DNA of 64,000 bases from Estrella lausannensis. GTDB taxonomy: Bacteria; Chlamydiota; Chlamydiia; Chlamydiales; Criblamydiaceae. The notes below the pieces were generated by a model. That model saw only the letters and a program-made list of their open reading frames with translations, did no database searches and had not been told where the DNA came from. Made by a program: the position numbers and the translations under genes. Below are positions 37,747 to 47,041 of this stretch, one piece after another. Numbering within the stretch: the first letter of the stretch is position 1; every line of letters begins with the position of its first letter. The stretch is taken from assembly GCF_900000175.1 (NCBI RefSeq), contig NZ_CWGJ01000028.1, positions 124,001 to 188,000 on the forward strand. Direction: 5' to 3'.

Positions 37747-37923
37747 GTGAATTGGCGCGAAAAATACGCTGCTGAGCGAGATGACGGGAAGGTGTACGAC
37801 TATCGGTGGAGCAGACGTGTCTTTTTAAGCTTGGCTATAGCGCCAGATGGTAAGGCGTGGTGTGAATACAGCCACGTGAAACGGCTGAGGAATCAGAAAG
37901 GGTGTGCTTGTTTTAACGATTAA
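37747..37923 (+). CDS. Possible small protein or gene remnant
   Basis: A 58-codon frame from GTG (VNWREKYAAERDDGKVYDY, then RVFLSLAIAPDGKAWCEYSH) with reasonable coding character but no good ribosome-binding site. No family recognised. It lies just upstream of ssb on the same strand. It may be the remainder of a decayed gene. Confidence 0.3.
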   Translation: MNWREKYAAERDDGKVYDYRWSRRVFLSLAIAPDGKAWCEYSHVKRLRNQKGCACFND

Positions 37924-37969
37924 AATTTAATTGATCTCTTATGGGAGAGCAAAGGGAGAAGTGAGTGCT

Positions 37970-38344
37970 ATGATGGCACTAAACAAAGTATTTATCGCAG
38001 GGAGGCTTACAAGGAAGCCAGAGCTCCGGAAGACCCCTGGAGGAGTTCACGTAACAGATCTCTTCATTGCCCTAAACCGTGAATTTCAGACGCAGTCGGG
38101 CGAAAAGCAGCAAGAAGTTTGTTTTGTGGACGTCGTTGTATGGGGCAAGCAGGCTGAAGCGTGCGCCGAGCATCTCAACTGTTCTTCCCTAGTTTTTGTG
38201 GAGGGAAGGCTGCAGCTGGATGTGTGGTACGGCAAAGAAGAGCGAGATAAACGCTGCAAACTTCGAGTTGCCGCGGAGAGGGTGCAGTTTTTGGATCCTA
38301 AAGAGCTCAGCAAATTGGAAGAATACGCAAATTGTGCTGGGTGA
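37970..38344 (+). CDS. ssb: Single-stranded DNA-binding protein
   Basis: Coats single-stranded DNA in replication, repair and recombination. The OB-fold is recognisable: MALNKVFIAGRLTRKPELRK, then FIALNRE, VCFVDVVVWGKQAEACAEHL and FVEGRLQLDVW. At 124 aa it is shorter than E. coli SSB and lacks the acidic DDxPF-type C-terminal tip, ending NCAG instead. The ATG at 37970 has GGGAGAA 9 bases upstream; a longer frame from a TTG at 37931 is less likely. Followed 61 bases later by a STAS protein. Confidence 0.9.
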   Translation: MMALNKVFIAGRLTRKPELRKTPGGVHVTDLFIALNREFQTQSGEKQQEVCFVDVVVWGKQAEACAEHLNCSSLVFVEGRLQLDVWYGKEERDKRCKLRVAAERVQFLDPKELSKLEEYANCAG

Positions 38345-38405
38345 TTATTTTTAACCTTGGTATATGTAAGTTGTTGATTGACCGCTAAACTGATAGGATT
38401 CCCAT

Positions 38406-38759
38406 ATGCCAAACACTGAAGGTGCTGTAGATCTTAAAGAAGAGAAGCAGGGCAACGTCACCGTTCTTAAACTCAAAGGACGTCTTGATGCCATCACATC
38501 CCCGCTAGCAGAGAAAAAAGTGTTTGACTGCATCAACAATGGGCAGCATCTGCTTCTCTTGGATTTTTCCGAAGTGGACTATTTGAGCAGTGCGGGAATG
38601 AGAATGCTCCTATCAACAACCAAGAAACTGAAGACTCTTTCGGGAAAACTTGTCTTATGCTCCGTCAGCGTTAATGTGATGGATGTTCTTAAAATGTCGG
38701 GTTTCGATCACGTTCTTGAAATTACGGCTAATCAACAGGAAGCGCTTAAGAAATACTAG
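38406..38759 (+). CDS. STAS-domain anti-sigma factor antagonist (RsbV-like)
   Basis: Single STAS domain, 117 aa. In the partner-switching system such proteins bind and neutralise an RsbW-type anti-sigma kinase when unphosphorylated. VTVLKLKGRLDAITSP and LLLDFSEVDYLSSAGMRMLL are the family motifs; Ser61/Ser62 lie at the phospho-acceptor loop. No RsbW, RsbU or sigma gene is in the window, so its partner is elsewhere. Chlamydiae are known to carry RsbV-type proteins. Confidence 0.9.
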   Translation: MPNTEGAVDLKEEKQGNVTVLKLKGRLDAITSPLAEKKVFDCINNGQHLLLLDFSEVDYLSSAGMRMLLSTTKKLKTLSGKLVLCSVSVNVMDVLKMSGFDHVLEITANQQEALKKY

Positions 38760-38814
38760 TTGTTAAGGCCCTCTTTACCGCGATAGGAATACTGTAGTTG
38801 TCAATTTCTCGGGT

Positions 38815-38930
38815 ATATACCGAAAGTGTCTCTGAATTTGGTTTTTGGCAAAGAGAACGCTCTTGCGATCATACATTCCCGAGCCTTTCTCAAAGCCAAA
38901 ATCCCAAATTTTGAGATGCTTTTGGTATAA
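38815..38930. repeat. Family A repeat, medium form
   Basis: TATATACCGAAAGTGTCTCT on the left; AAATTTTGAGATGCTTTTGG then TATA on the right. The centre keeps GCGATCATACATTCCCGAG and the arms GGCAAAGAGAACGCTC and GAGCCTTTCTCAAAGCC but not CACCTAATATT. Confidence 0.8.
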
Positions 38931-39008
38931 GATGGCTATTGACGGTAGATCGCTCATCTTCTATCCTCTTTGTGACTGACGTTTTGTTCTTTTAGCGCAG
39001 AATCAGTT

Positions 39009-39151
39009 TATGCAGAAAGTCTCTCAAAATTTGGTTTTCAGCTGTGAGAAAGCTCCTCAAGATTGAGAGATTGCAAATCAACCGACAGTAGATAAGGTGA
39101 CTTGCAATTTTTCAAAGACCCAATCCAATTTTTGAGATACTTACGGTACAC
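39009..39151. repeat. Family A repeat, full-length (about 143 bp)
   Basis: TATGCAGAAAGTCTCTCAAAA on the left, TTTTTGAGATACTTACGGTA on the right. Inner palindrome GAGATTGCAAATCAACC facing AAGGTGACTTGCAATTTTTC. A stray CGGTATAG at 39161 is a further right-end remnant. It lies between a preceding A copy and miaA, so its neighbourhood is a small repeat cluster. Confidence 0.8.
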
Positions 39152-39215
39152 TTGTAAATTCGGTATAGAGTAGTCCCTTGACTGCCTCATTTTTCACATT
39201 AAGTTGGAGTAGCCT

Positions 39216-40256
39216 GTGTCGTCGGGAGCGTCCTGCGAACAAGAGATTGAGCGCATTTTTTTTGGTTTTGGCATACAAGCTCAAAAGCAGCTATCGTCCA
39301 AACTGACAAGACCTAGAAAAAAAGTCATCGTCATTTCCGGCCCGACAGCGGTAGGAAAGACTAATTTTTCTCTGGAGCTGGCCCGTGAACTCGGTGGTGA
39401 GATTGTCTCAGCCGATTCTATGCAAATCTATCGTGGAATGGATATCGGGACGGCCAAACTCAAACAGGAAGATAGACAAGGCATTCCCCACCATTTAATC
39501 GATGTTTGCGATGTCCAGGACAACTTTAACGTTGTGGATTTCTATTATGAATCGCGCCATGCCTGTCAGGAAATATTGAGCAGGGGATCTGTCCCGATCG
39601 TTGTCGGTGGTTCGGGTTTTTATCTGCACTCCCTAATTTTTGGCCCTCCGAACGGCCCTCCTTCCGTTCCTGAAGTGCGAAAAAAACTGGAAGAGGAGCT
39701 TGAGTCTAAGGGTGTCGAGGAAATGTTTGAAAAGCTGAAGCGGCTCGATCCTCAATATGCCGCCTCGATCACGTGCAACGACAAACAGAAGATTGTGAGG
39801 GGAATAGAAATCATTCAGCTGACAGGCAAGCGTGTCAGCAAAATGACGTGGAAAGGGCGCAGGAAGCCTTTGAACTTTGATTTTCGCTGCTGGTTCCTCT
39901 ACAGGCCACGAGAGCACCTCTATCGCCTGATCGATAAACGCTGTGATCAGATGATTCTGGAAGGCTTTTTAGAAGAGGTGGAAATGCTCGACAAGAACGG
40001 CATCCGGCTTAATTCCTCCGCTTCCCAGGCAATCGGTTACCGCCAAGCACTCGATTACCTCAAAAGCAAAAAGACTAAAGAAGATTATAAGATCTTTATT
40101 GAAAAATTCAAGCAGGCGACAAGGAACTTTGCCAAGCGGCAGTTTACCTGGTTCAGGCAAGAGCCCTCTTTCCGCTGGTTGGATATGGATCTGCATGACT
40201 TTGAGGTGGCTCTCGACATGGTCGTGCAAGACTATCATGCCGGAGCGGGCAACTAA
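39216..40256 (+). CDS. miaA: tRNA dimethylallyltransferase
   Basis: Adds the isopentenyl group to A37 of tRNAs reading UNN codons. P-loop SGPTAVGKT (about residues 40-48), then EIVSADSMQIYRGMDIGTAK, and VGGSGFYLHSLIFG. Length 346 aa is a little above average, from a 30-residue N-terminal extension preceding the P-loop. GTG start with GGAG upstream. The stop codon touches a B-like AGAGC motif and a family A copy 10 bases away. Confidence 0.95.
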   Translation: MSSGASCEQEIERIFFGFGIQAQKQLSSKLTRPRKKVIVISGPTAVGKTNFSLELARELGGEIVSADSMQIYRGMDIGTAKLKQEDRQGIPHHLIDVCDVQDNFNVVDFYYESRHACQEILSRGSVPIVVGGSGFYLHSLIFGPPNGPPSVPEVRKKLEEELESKGVEEMFEKLKRLDPQYAASITCNDKQKIVRGIEIIQLTGKRVSKMTWKGRRKPLNFDFRCWFLYRPREHLYRLIDKRCDQMILEGFLEEVEMLDKNGIRLNSSASQAIGYRQALDYLKSKKTKEDYKIFIEKFKQATRNFAKRQFTWFRQEPSFRWLDMDLHDFEVALDMVVQDYHAGAGN

Positions 40257-40265
40257 GAGCTGTAT

Positions 40266-40309
40266 CATACCGAAAGTACCTCACCTTGCGAGATAGGCGC
40301 TTTCGATAG
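40266..40309. repeat. Family A repeat, short form
   Basis: CATACCGAAAGTACCTCACC on the left and GCGAGATAGGCGCTTTCGAT then AG on the right. It follows the miaA stop by 10 bases. Confidence 0.6.
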
Positions 40310-40407
40310 ACCTTTTTTGATTTGCCGATTCCTTCCCGCCGGTGACTCGATTCGACAAAATGGTGCTGCCGTAACCGGTGTAAGCGCCTGTCTGATTTAC
40401 AGGTTTC

Positions 40408-41082
40408 TTAAGTATTTGATACCTCTGATGCGTTAAGTGGCCTGAAAGGCTCGTTCATGATCGCTCCGCAGGAGATAACATATTTCAGGGCATCCTCGAC
40501 TTTCATATCAATATAGGTCACTTCGCTTACATCATAGAGAACGATAAAGCCCGAGGTGGGGTTGGGGGTTGTGGGGACAAAGACCCCTACCATTGTCTTA
40601 CCCTCTTTTCCAGGCACATTCTCCATCTTCTCTTTCGTTACAAAGCCGACTGCATGAGAGGTCGGATTGGGAAACGGGACAATGACTACCTGCTTAAAGG
40701 AGTTTGAGTCTTGCTTGAGCACTGTGTGGATAACGTCTTGGCTTGTTTTATAGACTGTTGAGATGAAGGGAATCTTCTTGATGATTGCATCCCAGCGACT
40801 GAGAAGGAAGTGGATGAAAAAGCGGCTGGCAACAAATCCCAGCAGCAAGGTAATCAGCACAAGGGAGGAAACGATCAGCAGCTTGCTCAAGAGAAGTTGG
40901 AGCGTCTCTCCAGGAATGAACAGGAATCCTGCTTCAAGAATCCTCCATTTTGCAAAAACAGACAGAACCGGGCCCGAGAAGGGAGCGGTTAGCCATGAGA
41001 GTAAAAGGGAAACGATCCACACCGTCATTGCGACAGGAAGTAGTATGATTAGTCCGGTGATAAAATTTCTTTTCATTGCCAA
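40408..41082 (-). CDS. DUF502 membrane protein
   Basis: 224 aa. Two membrane segments, about residues 7-31 and 62-86, then a cytoplasmic or periplasmic conserved part with IPFISTVYKTSQDVIHT and VVIVPFPNPTSHAVGFVT, and GVFVPTTPNPTSGFIVLYDV, all diagnostic of DUF502. Function unknown; found widely in bacteria and in plant proteins of membrane traffic. The start is set at the first Met (MAMKRNFITG). Alone on its strand. Confidence 0.88.
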   Translation of the reverse strand: MAMKRNFITGLIILLPVAMTVWIVSLLLSWLTAPFSGPVLSVFAKWRILEAGFLFIPGETLQLLLSKLLIVSSLVLITLLLGFVASRFFIHFLLSRWDAIIKKIPFISTVYKTSQDVIHTVLKQDSNSFKQVVIVPFPNPTSHAVGFVTKEKMENVPGKEGKTMVGVFVPTTPNPTSGFIVLYDVSEVTYIDMKVEDALKYVISCGAIMNEPFRPLNASEVSNT

Positions 41083-41147
41083 TTGCCTATGCCTTTTTTT
41101 GATGTCGGTCTATCACTCCGAAGTGTGAAATCATCAAGCCCTTTCTA

Positions 41148-41210
41148 TCCCAAATTTTGAGACGCTTTCACTTTGCCAAAAACCAAATTTTGAGACACTT
41201 TCGGTATATA
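41148..41210. repeat. Two tandem family A right ends
   Basis: CCCAAATTTTGAGACGCTTTC is followed by CTTTGCCAAAAACCAAATTT, TGAGACACTTTCGGTATATA. Two consecutive right ends in the same orientation with no left arm imply recombination or nested insertion. Confidence 0.65.
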
Positions 41211-41461
41211 TCCTCCTTAGCGGAGGTGATGCCGATGCGGGGCGATGTGACGATATTTTAAGACGGGGACTACTTCGCCGCTGTTCTTGATCCATGTAAC
41301 ATCGCTTAGCAAGGGAATCTTGTTGTGCAAGAAGTGCGGTGTCTAAAGACTTAGAGAGGTTTCTCACCGATGTGTGAGGCCTTTAACGGCTGAACTTTTC
41401 ATCCGCCTCTTTATCATTCCATCCATCCGACCGTTTTCTCGATTGTCCTGGTCGGGGTGAT

Positions 41462-41629
41462 ATGAGGGAGTTCTTATCCACTCGCCATGACTATGCCGTA
41501 GCAGAGATAGACATAGATTCTTCCGCCTTAAAGAAGCGTCGCCTCGTTGTGTTTGGTTTTTTACCCTATGGGTGTTTGAGGCTCCTTTCCTTAAGCTGTC
41601 ATCGCTTTAGAGCCCGTCTTAAAACCTGA
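41462..41629 (+). CDS. Possible small protein or gene remnant ending in a repeat
   Basis: A 55-codon frame from ATG (MREFLSTRHDYAVAEIDIDS, then SALKKRRLVVFGFLPYGCLR). The first 40 residues look coding; the last six (RARLKT and stop) come from the B variant repeat end AGAGCCCGTCTTAAAACCTGA. No family recognised. It may be a 3'-truncated gene capped by the repeat. Confidence 0.3.
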   Translation: MREFLSTRHDYAVAEIDIDSSALKKRRLVVFGFLPYGCLRLLSLSCHRFRARLKT

Positions 41630-41675
41630 AATATGCCAATTTTGCTGGTGAATTTGGGGTCAAGACAGGCTCTTT
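41610..41675. repeat. Family B variant hairpin
   Basis: AGAGCCCGTCTTAAAACCTGA on the left and GTCAAGACAGGCTCTTTG on the right form inverted ends about 66 bases apart. A second B piece (CCACTAACTGAATCGTATGA) follows at 41682. Confidence 0.65.
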
Positions 41676-41716
41676 GAGGCTGACCACTAACTGAATCGTA
41701 TGATTTGTTTACCCGA

Positions 41717-43936
41717 TTATCGTCTGCGCCTTCTGTTATTCTTCTTGGCTCTCTCGGGTCTGTGTTTCCTTTCTTTGCCTCTCGAGGCAAAGTCAGATTT
41801 GTCCGGAACTTCGGAGAGGAGCTCCCATTTTGTCTCTTTCATGATCAGGTCGACGTTGTGCAAGAAGGCGGTAACAGGTGTTCCCGTGGTAAATGTCTCT
41901 CCTGTGGAGCGCCCTTTGAGCTCTTTTCGTCTTTCATTGTATTCATAGTAGTCTTTACCGATCTCGGAAATGTGGATGAAAGTCTCCAGCATGATGTCCA
42001 AAATGTCGATCGTGATTCCGAAAGGTTTCACGGAAGTGACGACAGCTTTGAATTCCCTGAACGGCTCATTGCTTTTTAGAGCGGCCAAATAGCGCAGCTT
42101 TTTGAGCAGCACGACGTTCTGTTCCGCTTTCGAAGACAACCTTTCCTGCTCCGAGAGAGTTGAAGTGATCTTGTCCAAATTTTGCTCATCGACAGGCTCT
42201 CCAGAGAGTAGTCTGTGGATAATAAGGTCTGCGTAGCGCCGAATGGGGCTTGTGAAATGGCAGTAGTGGGTGAGCGAAAGGCCGTAGTGTCCGATATTGT
42301 CCGGAGAGTAGTACGCCATGCGCATCCGCCGGATGTAGTTGGTTGCGAGGTATTGGCCGTAGGGCGTGTCTACCGCCTTGGCGAATAGCTTCTGGATAAG
42401 TTGAGGAGAGGGGTTGTCCTCGATTTCAAAACCGAACGAGCGTGCCATCAGTGCGAATTCCTGAATGTTCTCCTCTTGTGGAATATCATGGACGCGGTAT
42501 GCAACGCTTTTACCTTCGTTGGCAAGATGTGTCGCCACTGTCTCATTGGCCTTCAGCATGAACTCTTCAATCATTTGGTGAGTGATGTCATACTCGACGG
42601 TTTCTGTGCCTGTGGGAACGCCTTGATCGTCAACTTTGATGATGAGCTCCGGCAGGGCTAAGTCGACGCTGCCTCTTTCCATTCTCTGCTTCTTCAGCAA
42701 TGTCGCCAGCTCAACCATCAGAAGGAGTTTGTCGCGTAAAGGGCTTTCTTTATCGCTGTCAAGCAGCTTTTTGGCTTGCTTGTAGGTAAGCCTTTTTGCG
42801 CTTTTGATATAGCTGCGCTGTATGGTGTATTTTGTCATCTCTCCCTTTTTATCGAATTCCATCAGGGCGCTATAGGTGAGACGGATGCAATTGGGTCTTA
42901 AGCTGCACAGGTTTTCAGAGAGTTCTTTGGGCAGCATCGGAAGGCACATTCCCGGGAAGTAAGTGGAGTTGCAGCGTCTTTCCGCTTCTTTATCGAGAGC
43001 CCCTCCGGGTTTGACGTAGTGGGAGACGTCGGCGATGTGAACTCCCAGCTTATAACCTTTCTTTCCCTTCTCGATCGAGATGGCATCGTCGAAGTCCTTT
43101 GCTGTGTCAGGGTCGATTGTGGTCGTGAAATCTTGTGTTAAGTCCAGTCTGCCTTCCAGATCGCTCTTTTTAACACGTGCCCCAAACAGCTTGGCTTCGT
43201 TAAGAGCCTTGATGGGGAACGTGGAGGAAAGATCAAACTCTTCAATGGCTGCCGGAATATCGATTTTTGGGTCGTGGATGCTGCCTATTGTGTGGAGCCA
43301 TTTTCCTTCCGCCATCTTCTCTTTGGAGCCCCAGTCAAGGATTTCCATTACGATGCGGTCTCCGACCGAGAGAGTAACTTCGTGAGAGGGTTGAATGAAG
43401 ATGCGCTGGCTTGTCCCGAGAAGCGGCGCATAGGCATGAAAGTAGCCTGCATTGTCAATTTCCGACACGATTCCCGCCAAGTGCTTGCGCGATCTTTCAA
43501 GAATCATGGAAACTCTTCCCTCTGGTCCCTTTTCCGGGCAGGGCCCTGCCGCCAAGACGGCTTCCACTCTATCGCCATCGACCGCGTTTTGTGTGAGGTG
43601 CTTCGGAATGAAAATGTCTCCGCCACACTCAAAACCGGGGTCGGTAACCACAAATCCAAATCCCTTGGGGTGCATTCGGATAGTTCCCGTAATGCCTTCA
43701 GGATGAGGTTTTTGCTTGACGGAAAAGCCCTCTCCGCTTCCGGCCATTTCTCCACCTGTCTTCAGTTCCGTTAAAATTTCCTCGATGACAGGGGCGTGCT
43801 CTTCCGGCAGGCTCAGCCTTTGTAAAATTTCTGCGACAGTGAGTGGTGATTTTCTTGCCCCAAGGAACTCCCTTAAAACTTTAGTTAAGTTGTCCTTGAG
43901 ACGAACTTGCTTTGACTTTTTGCGTTTTTTTGCCAT
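41717..43936 (-). CDS. rnr: Ribonuclease R
   Basis: 3'-5' exoribonuclease of RNA decay and quality control. Order: N-terminal winged helix (1-65), two cold-shock domains (about 75-215), RNB catalytic domain with TIDPDTAKDFDDAISI (about residues 262-277) and TSPIRRYADLIIHRLL (about 560-575), S1 domain (about 630-710) and a basic tail KHRPERAKKNNRRRRR. Length 739 aa is normal. Divergent from leuS with a repeat-filled gap between. Confidence 0.96.
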   Translation of the reverse strand: MAKKRKKSKQVRLKDNLTKVLREFLGARKSPLTVAEILQRLSLPEEHAPVIEEILTELKTGGEMAGSGEGFSVKQKPHPEGITGTIRMHPKGFGFVVTDPGFECGGDIFIPKHLTQNAVDGDRVEAVLAAGPCPEKGPEGRVSMILERSRKHLAGIVSEIDNAGYFHAYAPLLGTSQRIFIQPSHEVTLSVGDRIVMEILDWGSKEKMAEGKWLHTIGSIHDPKIDIPAAIEEFDLSSTFPIKALNEAKLFGARVKKSDLEGRLDLTQDFTTTIDPDTAKDFDDAISIEKGKKGYKLGVHIADVSHYVKPGGALDKEAERRCNSTYFPGMCLPMLPKELSENLCSLRPNCIRLTYSALMEFDKKGEMTKYTIQRSYIKSAKRLTYKQAKKLLDSDKESPLRDKLLLMVELATLLKKQRMERGSVDLALPELIIKVDDQGVPTGTETVEYDITHQMIEEFMLKANETVATHLANEGKSVAYRVHDIPQEENIQEFALMARSFGFEIEDNPSPQLIQKLFAKAVDTPYGQYLATNYIRRMRMAYYSPDNIGHYGLSLTHYCHFTSPIRRYADLIIHRLLSGEPVDEQNLDKITSTLSEQERLSSKAEQNVVLLKKLRYLAALKSNEPFREFKAVVTSVKPFGITIDILDIMLETFIHISEIGKDYYEYNERRKELKGRSTGETFTTGTPVTAFLHNVDLIMKETKWELLSEVPDKSDFASRGKERKHRPERAKKNNRRRRR

Positions 43937-43975
43937 ATAATCCTATTCTTAAAAGGGCGCTTTTGCTCCGTGAGA

Positions 43976-44290
43976 TATAAACCGAAAGTGTCTCAAAAAT
44001 TGGGATTTTGGCCTTGCGAAAGCCTTCGGGTTCTGTAGAGACTGTTCACAAACTGAAATCATTTGATTCGGTTATATGCTTCGGAAACATTTTCAGAATA
44101 TTGGGTTGATATGCTGAAAGTTTTTTCGAAGCTTATAACCAAATCCAGCAGCAAAGTATACTGATTTGAGTTTGTGGGCAGTCTTTGCGATAGTAACTCA
44201 CCTCATATTTAATATTAGGTAAGTTTCAATCTTGCAACCACGATAGCTTTCTCTTTGCCAAAAACCAAATTTTGAGACATTTTTGGTAAA
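43976..44290. repeat. Family A repeat interrupted by family B repeat
   Basis: The left A arm (ACCGAAAGTGTCTCAAAAAT to GGGTTCTGT) runs to 44036 and the right A arm resumes at 44187 with GCGATAGTAACTCACCTCAT, AATATTAGGTAAGTTTCAAT and TTTTGAGACATTTTTGGTA. Without the insert the A copy would be about 165 bp, the size of intact copies. Confidence 0.8.
44037..44186. repeat. Family B repeat, full-length (150 bp), nested in A
   Basis: Ends AGAGACTGTTCACAAACTGAA and GAGTTTGTGGGCAGTCTTT. Internal inverted arms GGTTATATGCTTCGGAAAC and TTTTTTCGAAGCTTATAACC. It is the best full-length B copy and shows B inserting into A. Confidence 0.8.
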
Positions 44291-44445
44291 GTTCGACATC
44301 AAGACCTCTATAGCGAAAAGCGTCTCAAGCTGACCTTTACAAATCCTGGAGATCTTCCAGGGAAAGGCAGTTTTTCATTCTGGGAAGATAGTTACCCAAA
44401 CAAACGCCTTCAGAAACACTACGATAAATTTGAGTCAGGGTCCTC

Positions 44446-47004
44446 ATGAGATATAATCATAAAGCAATTGAAGCTAAATGGCAAAAAATTTGGGATCAAA
44501 CCAAGCCATTCAAATCAGAAAGGGATGACAATAAGCCAAAATATTATGTCCTGGATATGTTTCCCTACCCTTCCGGATCAGGGCTTCACGTTGGCCATGT
44601 CGAGGGTTACACCGCTACCGATATTATTGCCAGGTACAAAAGGCAGAAGGGGTTTAACGTTCTTCATCCGATGGGCTGGGACAGCTTCGGACTTCCGGCT
44701 GAGCAGTACGCCGTCAGGACAGGAACACACCCCAGGGAAACCACGAAAAAAAATATCGACACCTTCAGACGGCAACTTAAATCTTTAGGATTCAGCTACG
44801 ACTGGGACAGGGAGTTTGCGACATCCGATCCCCGTTATTACAAATGGACGCAGTGGATTTTCACCAAGCTTTATGAAAAAGGGCTCGCTTATGAAGCCGA
44901 TATGATGGTCAATTTCTGCCCTGCCCTGGGAACTGTGCTCGCCAACGAAGAGGTCGAGGATGGAAAAGCCAAAGAGGGCGGCCATGCCGTGGAGAGACGT
45001 CCTCTGCGCCAGTGGGTGCTCAAGATCACCGCTTATGCTGAAGAGCTTATCCGTGACCTAGATCTAGTCGATTGGCCCGAAAGCTTGAAAAGATTGCAAA
45101 TCAACTGGATAGGGAAAAGTGAGGGAGCCAAGATCTTCTTCCCCGTAAAAGATCGTAAGGAACAAATCGAGATCTTCACCACCTGTCCGCATACTCTTTT
45201 TGGCGTGACCTACATGGTTCTCGCTCCTGAACACCCCTTTGTTGCTGACCTGACGACCCCCGAGCAACAATCTGCTGTTTTGGCCTATCAGAAAGAGGTC
45301 ATGAGCGAAAGCGACATGGAAAGGACTGAGGTGGGTAAGAAGAAGACAGGGGTCTTCACAGGCAGTTATGCCATCAACCCGGCGACTGGTGAGCCAATTC
45401 CGATCTGGATCGCCGATTATGTTCTCATGGGATATGGAACAGGAGCTGTTATGGCTGTGCCTGCCCATGACGAAAGGGATTTTGAGTTTGCCAAGCAGTT
45501 TAACCTACCGATCAGAGCTGTCATCACTCCTCAAGAAAAGGACATCAAGGATGGGGAAAGTGTGGAGACGGTTCATGAGGAGATTGTCAAAGGGCTGCGG
45601 TGCTGGATCCACGATGGTCTTATCATCAATAGCTCTTCGAGAGTTTTTTCGATCAACGGTAAAAGTGTCGAAGAGGCGAAAAAAGCGATCGTGGAGTGGA
45701 TGGAAGAGGAAAAGTCTGGTGAGCGCGCTATCTGCTATAAGCTGCGCGACTGGCTCTTCTCCCGTCAGCGCTACTGGGGCGAGCCTTTCCCTATTTTGCA
45801 CTTTGCCGATGGCACTAAGAGGGTGCTGGGAATCGACGAACTGCCTCTGATACCACCTGAGATTAGTGACTTCAAGCCCGCAGGGGATGGTCAAAGTCCG
45901 TTGTCCAAAGTTAAGGAATGGGTGGAAATTGAAGACCCCAAAACTTCGAGAGCGGCAAGAAGGGAGACCAATACCATGCCGCAGTGGGCCGGCTCTTGCT
46001 GGTACTATCTGAGATTTGTCGATCCCGGTAATGAAAACGAAGCGTGGGAGCCGGGTAAGGAAAAGTACTGGCTGCCGGTCGACCTTTATGTCGGGGGAGT
46101 GGAACATGCCGTACTCCATCTTTTATACGCCAGGTTCTGGCATAAGGTTCTCTATGACTTGAAGCTCGTGTCGACCAAAGAGCCTTTCCAGTCACTAAGG
46201 AACCAAGGGCTGATTGTGGCAAGGTCGTTCCAAGATGAGAATAACCTCTACGTAGAACCGGCAGATGTCGTGGAGAAGGGAGGCAAGTATTTTCACAAAG
46301 TGACGGGCCAATCTCTTAAAAGCCAAGTTGAGAAGATGTCGAAATCGAAGCTCAACGGCATCACGCCAGATGATATTATCGAAGAGTTTGGAGCTGACGC
46401 GTTGAGGCTTTATGAGATGTTCATGGGGCCGCTCGAGAAAGAGAAGGTTTGGAATACCGATGCTGTCAGCGGTTGCCGCAGGTTCTTGCAAAGGTTTTAC
46501 GATCTGTCGGATTCGGAGCTGCTCCAGGATGAAGACACGGAGGAGGCAAACAAGCTGGCACACCGGTTGGTTCGTTCGGTCACAAAAGACATTGAAGCGC
46601 TTCAGTTTAATACCGCGATCTCGACGATGATGGAGTTCATCAACGACTTCACGAAGCTGCCGAAGCATCCAAAATCTGCTGTGGGATGCCTCGCTCAGTG
46701 CTTGCAGCCTTTTGCTCCGCATATGGCCGCAGAAGTTTGGGAGCGTCTGAAGCTAGAAGGTGATATCAATACCAAGCCCTATCCTGAAGTTGATGAGAAG
46801 TACCTTGTGGACGCGACGGCGACGTATGTGGTGCAGGTCAATGGAAAGTTGCGAGGGCGTTTTGAGTTGCCGAAGGATCGTGAAGAGAAAGAGATCCTGG
46901 CTTTGGCCAAGGAAAATCCGCTTGTATCGAAGCATCTTGACGGCAAGATGATTCTAAAAGTGGTTTTTGTCCCTAACAAGCTTTTGAATATCGTCACCGA
47001 GTAG
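44446..47004 (+). CDS. leuS: Leucyl-tRNA synthetase
   Basis: Class I synthetase charging tRNA-Leu. HIGH-type motif HVGH at residues 48-51 and KMSKS at 630-634. The CP1 editing domain lies between about 220 and 420 (TCPHTLFGVTYMVLAPEHP, VPAHDERDFEFA), and GSCWYYLRFVDP and QWAGS(C)W are typical. 852 aa is full length; the C-terminal anticodon-binding part is present. Starts at ATG 44446; no strong ribosome-binding site is visible. Monocistronic. Confidence 0.97.
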   Translation: MRYNHKAIEAKWQKIWDQTKPFKSERDDNKPKYYVLDMFPYPSGSGLHVGHVEGYTATDIIARYKRQKGFNVLHPMGWDSFGLPAEQYAVRTGTHPRETTKKNIDTFRRQLKSLGFSYDWDREFATSDPRYYKWTQWIFTKLYEKGLAYEADMMVNFCPALGTVLANEEVEDGKAKEGGHAVERRPLRQWVLKITAYAEELIRDLDLVDWPESLKRLQINWIGKSEGAKIFFPVKDRKEQIEIFTTCPHTLFGVTYMVLAPEHPFVADLTTPEQQSAVLAYQKEVMSESDMERTEVGKKKTGVFTGSYAINPATGEPIPIWIADYVLMGYGTGAVMAVPAHDERDFEFAKQFNLPIRAVITPQEKDIKDGESVETVHEEIVKGLRCWIHDGLIINSSSRVFSINGKSVEEAKKAIVEWMEEEKSGERAICYKLRDWLFSRQRYWGEPFPILHFADGTKRVLGIDELPLIPPEISDFKPAGDGQSPLSKVKEWVEIEDPKTSRAARRETNTMPQWAGSCWYYLRFVDPGNENEAWEPGKEKYWLPVDLYVGGVEHAVLHLLYARFWHKVLYDLKLVSTKEPFQSLRNQGLIVARSFQDENNLYVEPADVVEKGGKYFHKVTGQSLKSQVEKMSKSKLNGITPDDIIEEFGADALRLYEMFMGPLEKEKVWNTDAVSGCRRFLQRFYDLSDSELLQDEDTEEANKLAHRLVRSVTKDIEALQFNTAISTMMEFINDFTKLPKHPKSAVGCLAQCLQPFAPHMAAEVWERLKLEGDINTKPYPEVDEKYLVDATATYVVQVNGKLRGRFELPKDREEKEILALAKENPLVSKHLDGKMILKVVFVPNKLLNIVTE

Positions 47005-47041
47005 CAAGCTTAGATTGTTTGCACCATCTTGTTCATCCAAG

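Larger units (their letters stand above)
41083..41716. other. Intergenic region with repeats and one small ORF
   Basis: About 630 bases holding two family A right ends, a short B variant hairpin and a possible 55-codon ORF, all listed separately. The remaining sequence from 41215 to 41460 has no recognisable feature. Confidence 0.5.

Noticed and set aside
37431-39151. Possible CRISPR array, from repeated similar units near ssb and miaA
   Set aside because: The units are palindromic, 116-162 bp long and irregularly spaced with genes between; there are no short direct repeats with uniform spacers and no cas genes.
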